Shown here: positions 63,145-64,000 of the stretch, in pieces
Position numbering within the stretch: the stretch's first letter is position 1
Layout of the letters: each line of letters starts with the position of its first letter
Assembly: GCA_030159075.1 (NCBI GenBank)
Contig: BROG01000399.1
Span: 124,001 to 188,000, forward strand
Direction of reading: 5' to 3'
DNA: 64,000 bases
DNA from: Atrina japonica
Lineage: Eukaryota; Mollusca; Bivalvia; Pterioida; Pinnidae
Made by a program: the position numbers and the translations under genes
Notes under the pieces: generated by a model
What the model saw: only the letters and a program-made list of their open reading frames with translations
The model's database searches: none
Told to the model about the DNA's origin: nothing

Positions 63145-64000
63145 AACCTTGAAATTACTTCTAGGAACTCACAAAAACATCTTTATATAGTCTCTATAAA
63201 TCTACATCTAGCCCTTTGGTTCTGTGTGGCTTTTACAAAGTTAATTCTAGGACTCACAAAACATTTTAGACTCTATACAGGATAGATCCACATGTGGCAC
63301 TTTGGTTGTGTGTGGCTTTTTACACAGTTAATTCTAGGAGCTCACAAAACATTTTAGACTCTATAGATCTACATCTAGCACTTTAGTTCTGTGTGGCTTT
63401 TTACACAGTTAATTCTAGGAGCTCACAAAACATTTTAGACTCTATAGATATACACCTAGCACTTTGGTTCCGGTGGCTTTTTACACAGTTAATTCTAGGA
63501 ACTCACCAAACATTTTAGACTCTATACAGGATAGATCTACATCTAGCACTTTGGTTCTGTGTGGCTTTTTTTCACCGTTAATTCTAGGAGCTCAACAAAC
63601 ATTTTAGACTCTAGAGATCTACATCTAGCACTTTAGTTCTGATTTACACAGTTAATTCATCGCCAAACATTTTAGCTACTACATATCACTTTAGTTCTGT
63701 GTGCTTTTTAGGAACACCAAACATTAGATTCTAGGATAGATCTACATCTAGCACTTTGGTTCTGTGTGGCAAACACCGTTTTCTAGAGCTACCAAGATCT
63801 AGAGATCTACATCTAGCACTTTAGTTCTGTGTGACTTTTTACACAGTTAATTCTAGGAGCTCGCCAAACATTTTAGACTATAGATCTACATTCACTTTAG
63901 TTCTCTTTTTACACAGGGAACTCACCAAACATTTTTAGACTACATCTAGATCACTCTAGCACTTTGGTTCTGTGTGGCTTTTTTTTCACCGTTAATTCTA
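63145..64000 (+). repeat. 81-87-bp minisatellite running off the window
   Basis: The TTAATTCTAGGAGCTCAC block recurs at about 63241, 63328 and 63409, with CATTTTAGACTCTATAGATC and CACTTTGGTTCTGTGTGGC. About ten copies. From 63640 many copies carry small deletions of several bases. On the minus strand it lies just upstream of the acceptor of exon 63030-63113. Confidence 0.92.

Overview
This is animal (eukaryotic) nuclear DNA: AT-rich, gene-sparse, with intron-split genes using GT/AG splice sites, several tRNA-derived SINEs, many small inverted-repeat elements and very many minisatellites. The octamer TACATGTA, SINE tails of the type GTTAAACAACAATAAAC and SINE tails of the type TTGTTGAGTGTGRTGT suggest a mollusc, most likely a bivalve. 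That placement is inference from repeat style. Nothing in the window is bacterial.

Two genes point towards each other. (1) On the + strand, about 2.3-25.7 kb, is a Storkhead-box (STOX1/STOX2 family) gene. Three coding exons are firm (12333-12563, 21697-22131, 24087-25690). They carry the complete winged-helix 'stork-head' domain split across an intron, a conserved FSAQFPPPEW box and a DSGFSSPR motif, and end at a normal stop. A short first coding exon at 2342-2366 fits the reading phase exactly but is only a candidate. (2) On the - strand, from beyond the right edge to 37478, is a serine/arginine-rich (SR) splicing-factor gene. Eight exons are traceable: the end of an RRM, three RS-rich exons, a linker exon, a large exon with a decapeptide minisatellite, a 27-nt microexon and an acidic last exon. 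Every visible intron is phase 2, so each internal exon can be skipped without changing frame.

Region by region: 1-2.3 kb is upstream DNA with a truncated SINE. 2.4-12.3 kb is STOX intron 1, with inverted-repeat elements. 12.6-21.7 kb is STOX intron 2, holding a SINE, an 83-bp array, a 28-bp array, a roughly 558-bp inverted duplication and a roughly 770-bp TIR element. 25.7-37.4 kb is the convergent intergenic/UTR zone, with MITE-like elements, two SINEs and four arrays. 37.7-51.7 kb is the 14-kb last intron of the SR gene, packed with at least seven different minisatellites and a possible nested + strand exon at 44598-44759. 51.7-64 kb holds the remaining SR exons, whose introns also carry arrays.

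The most striking structure is in the SR gene. Just downstream of the RRM-end exon, 0.8 kb of tandem array repeats that exon's own 5' splice site about twenty times, including perfect CAG|GTAAGT copies. Reading past the true donor meets a stop at once. This looks like a decoy 5' splice-site array that could drive poison/NMD splicing in an SR gene. A second array, 20-bp units at 55.5-56.9 kb, also abuts a 5' splice site of the same gene.
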